A program made the position numbers and the translations under genes. From Alcanivorax sp. (lineage in GTDB: Bacteria; Pseudomonadota; Gammaproteobacteria; Pseudomonadales; Alcanivoracaceae): a stretch of 64,000 nucleotides of DNA. Under the pieces are notes generated by a model. The model was not told the DNA's origin and made no database searches. It worked only from the letters and a program-made list of their open reading frames with translations. Positions 62,373 through 64,000 of the stretch are shown in pieces; positions within the stretch are counted from its first letter, which is position 1; each line of letters opens with the position of its first letter. The stretch is taken from positions 186,001-250,000 of the forward strand of contig JAIUME010000001.1 of assembly GCA_022565695.1 (NCBI GenBank). The letters are read 5' to 3'.

Positions 62373-63359
62373 ATGCAGGACCACATGCAAAGCCACATGC
62401 AAAGCCAGCAGCGCACCTTCATGAACCTGCCCGCACCGCGAGCGAAGCTGATCCCCTTGCTCAGCCTGCTATCAGGCGGGGCGCTTTTGGGGCTGTCCAC
62501 CAATCTGGCAAAGCTCGCCGGGGAGGCAAGCCTCTCGCCGCTGGCATTTTTGTACTGGTCCATCGTCGGGGCGGCACTTGTGTTGATGGTCGTTGCCGCG
62601 CTACGCCGGGATCTGCCCCCGGTCCACGCCCGAGCGCTTGAGTACTATGGCGTATCGGCGCTGGTCGGCGTGGCCGGGTCCAATCTGATTTTCTTTTCGG
62701 CGGTTCCCCATGTTGGCGCCGGGTTTATCGCCCTGATCATTTCTCTGCCGCCCTTGCTGACCTACCTGGGGGCGTTGGCGTGGCGCCTGGAGCGCTTCCA
62801 GATGGTCCGCGCAGTCGGCGTGGCCGTGGCGCCGGGAGGTGCCGGTGTGCTTGCCGTGCGCAAGTTTGCGGCGCCCGAGGCTGATGGATTATGGATATTC
62901 ATTGCCCTGCTCGGGCCAGTTCTGCTGGCCATCGGCAACCTGTATCGCACGCTGCGCTGGCCCGAAGGTGTGTCAGCTGATGCGCTGGCGCCGGGGATGC
63001 TGGTCGCCGCTGCAGTCATGCTGCTGGGGGCCGGGCTGCTGCCAGGTTTTTCACTGGCCGTTCCCCTTGACCAGAGTCTGCCGCTCATTCTGATCGCGGT
63101 GCAGGCCGTGGTCTTCGCGGGGCTGTTCATGTTGCTGCTTGTACTGCAGAAGTCGAGCGGGCCGGTTCTGCTCAGCCTGCTCGGCTCTGTGGGCGCGCTC
63201 GTGGCCGTGCCGGTCGCTGTTTTTCTGCAGGGCGAGGCGCTACCCGAGGGGCTGCTTCCGGGCGCCACCCTGATCATCGTTGGTGTTGCCCTGCTCACAT
63301 TCAGTAAGGCCAGGTCTGCCCAACACCAACTCGCTCACCAGGAAGGAGACATCGCATGA
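62373..63359 (+). CDS. EamA/DMT-family transporter
   Basis: A 328-residue inner-membrane protein of the drug/metabolite transporter superfamily with ten helices in two EamA repeats: KLIPLLSLLSGGALLGLSTN to LTYLGALAWRLERFQMVRAV, and IFIALLGPVLLAIGNLYRTL to PGATLIIVGVALLTFSK. It has a short histidine/glutamine-rich N-terminus (MQDHMQSHMQSQQ). Direction and substrate are unknown. It is repressed by the divergent MarR protein and overlaps the next gene by four bases (ATGA). Confidence 0.9.
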   Translation: MQDHMQSHMQSQQRTFMNLPAPRAKLIPLLSLLSGGALLGLSTNLAKLAGEASLSPLAFLYWSIVGAALVLMVVAALRRDLPPVHARALEYYGVSALVGVAGSNLIFFSAVPHVGAGFIALIISLPPLLTYLGALAWRLERFQMVRAVGVAVAPGGAGVLAVRKFAAPEADGLWIFIALLGPVLLAIGNLYRTLRWPEGVSADALAPGMLVAAAVMLLGAGLLPGFSLAVPLDQSLPLILIAVQAVVFAGLFMLLLVLQKSSGPVLLSLLGSVGALVAVPVAVFLQGEALPEGLLPGATLIIVGVALLTFSKARSAQHQLAHQEGDIA

Positions 63360-63997
63360 ATATCATTATCTACGGCGCCGCCGGAGACGTCGGCAAGCGC
63401 ATCACAGCAGAAGCGCTCGCGCGGGGACACAAGGTCACCGGCGTGGTCAGAACGGAGGCGCAGTTTGGCGCGTTGCACGATAACGTTTATCCCTGCGCGG
63501 CAGATGTTGCAGACGCGGCCCAGGTCGCCCGGACCGTCAAGGGCCACGACGTGATCATCAGTGCGCTCCGCCCACCGACTGGCCAAGAGAGCGCCCTCGT
63601 TGCACTGACCCGCTCCGTTCTGGACGGTGCGATCGCGGAGGGTATACGTGCATTGCTCGTTGGCGGCGCTGCGCGGTTACGCCTGCCCAGCGGCAACGGT
63701 GAGACAGTACTGAATGCACCAGACTTCTTGCCGGTATCGGCAGTGGCCATTGCTCACGCCTGCCAGGCGCAGTACCAACTCTGCCTGAATGAACACCGCG
63801 CAAACTGGACCTTCCTTTCACCGGCCGCGATGTTGCAACCGGGAGAGCGCACCGGGCACTACCGTCTCGGCACCGATACCCTGGTGGTGGATGATAGCGG
63901 TACGTCTCGTATTTCCATGGAGGATTTTGCGGTAGCGATGCTGGATGAAGCGGAAGCGCCAAAGCACATCCGGCAGGCTTTCACTGTCGGATACTGA
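63356..63997 (+). CDS. NAD(P)-binding Rossmann protein (YwnB/NmrA-like)
   Basis: A 213-residue atypical SDR. The nucleotide-binding loop is IYGAAGDVGKRITAEALARG near residue 5, followed by VTGVVR and VIISALRPP near 70. NWTFLSPAAMLQPGERTGHY and the C-terminal helix fit the NAD(P)H-binding, quinone- or flavin-reductase-like group. Coupled to the EamA gene, it is part of the MarR-controlled response. Confidence 0.88.
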   Translation: MNIIIYGAAGDVGKRITAEALARGHKVTGVVRTEAQFGALHDNVYPCAADVADAAQVARTVKGHDVIISALRPPTGQESALVALTRSVLDGAIAEGIRALLVGGAARLRLPSGNGETVLNAPDFLPVSAVAIAHACQAQYQLCLNEHRANWTFLSPAAMLQPGERTGHYRLGTDTLVVDDSGTSRISMEDFAVAMLDEAEAPKHIRQAFTVGY

Positions 63998-64000
63998 GCG

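Noticed and set aside
1-64000. tRNA, rRNA genes or CRISPR arrays
   Set aside because: No cloverleaf, rRNA segment or regularly spaced identical repeats were seen; the only regular repeats are coding ones in the lipoprotein gene.

Overview
The window is chromosomal DNA from a GC-rich gammaproteobacterium. Gene order (engB–sRNA–polA–thrB–znu, ubiC–ubiA–phoB–phoR, metX–metW–rdgB–hemW, cytochrome c4–dsbA) follows the Pseudomonas/Alcanivorax pattern. The rubredoxin and rubredoxin reductase pair beside ubiC points to an alkane-degrading relative of Alcanivorax. This placement is inferred from gene content; no 16S or other taxonomic marker is present.

Layout. 1–3 kb (minus): start of recC, an EEP-family phosphatase, dsbA, and cytochromes c4 and c5. 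3–8.2 kb: engB, then a pair of tandem paralogous small RNAs, a small outer-membrane barrel protein, and polA. 8.3–13.4 kb: thrB, a cellulase-like protein, and the divergent znuA / znuCB zinc importer. 13.6–16 kb: a 780-residue lipoprotein built of tandem Cys-pair repeats. 16–17.2 kb: a higBA toxin–antitoxin pair and an SCP2-like protein. 17.3–22.7 kb: rubB–rubA, ubiC, ubiA, phoB–phoR. 22.8–28.7 kb: a secreted unknown, a VOC protein, an AraC regulator, slyX, a riboswitch-controlled Mn exporter, and an arsRCBH arsenic operon. 28.8–35.8 kb: the pstS, pstCAB, phoU phosphate operon, with three well-placed Pho boxes counting the one at phoB. 35.8–43.5 kb: a TRAP permease pair, an acyl-CoA thioesterase, a periplasmic binding protein, metXW, rdgB, a small lipoprotein and hemW. 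43.7–51.3 kb: a TetR-controlled RND pump, a REP-like repeat cluster, bioA and rsmE.

From about 51.5 to 56.6 kb the DNA becomes AT-rich and looks foreign. It carries a two-gene DUF262 + HEPN module (a candidate defence or abortive-infection system), a decayed GIY-YIG nuclease gene, two genes of unknown function, and a yefM antitoxin whose yoeB toxin survives only as a wreck. A diverged 85-bp repeat lies just inside rsmE's downstream side and again about 8.9 kb away. 56.6–60.1 kb is an iron-uptake operon (TonB receptor, PepSY membrane protein, 56-residue membrane protein). 60.4–64 kb holds a zinc-ribbon membrane protein, an alpha/beta hydrolase, and a MarR-controlled EamA transporter–reductase pair with twin palindromic operators.

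The observations most worth following are the tandem sRNAs with sigma-E/AlgU-type promoters, the repeat lipoprotein, the DUF262–HEPN pair, and the Pho-box architecture.
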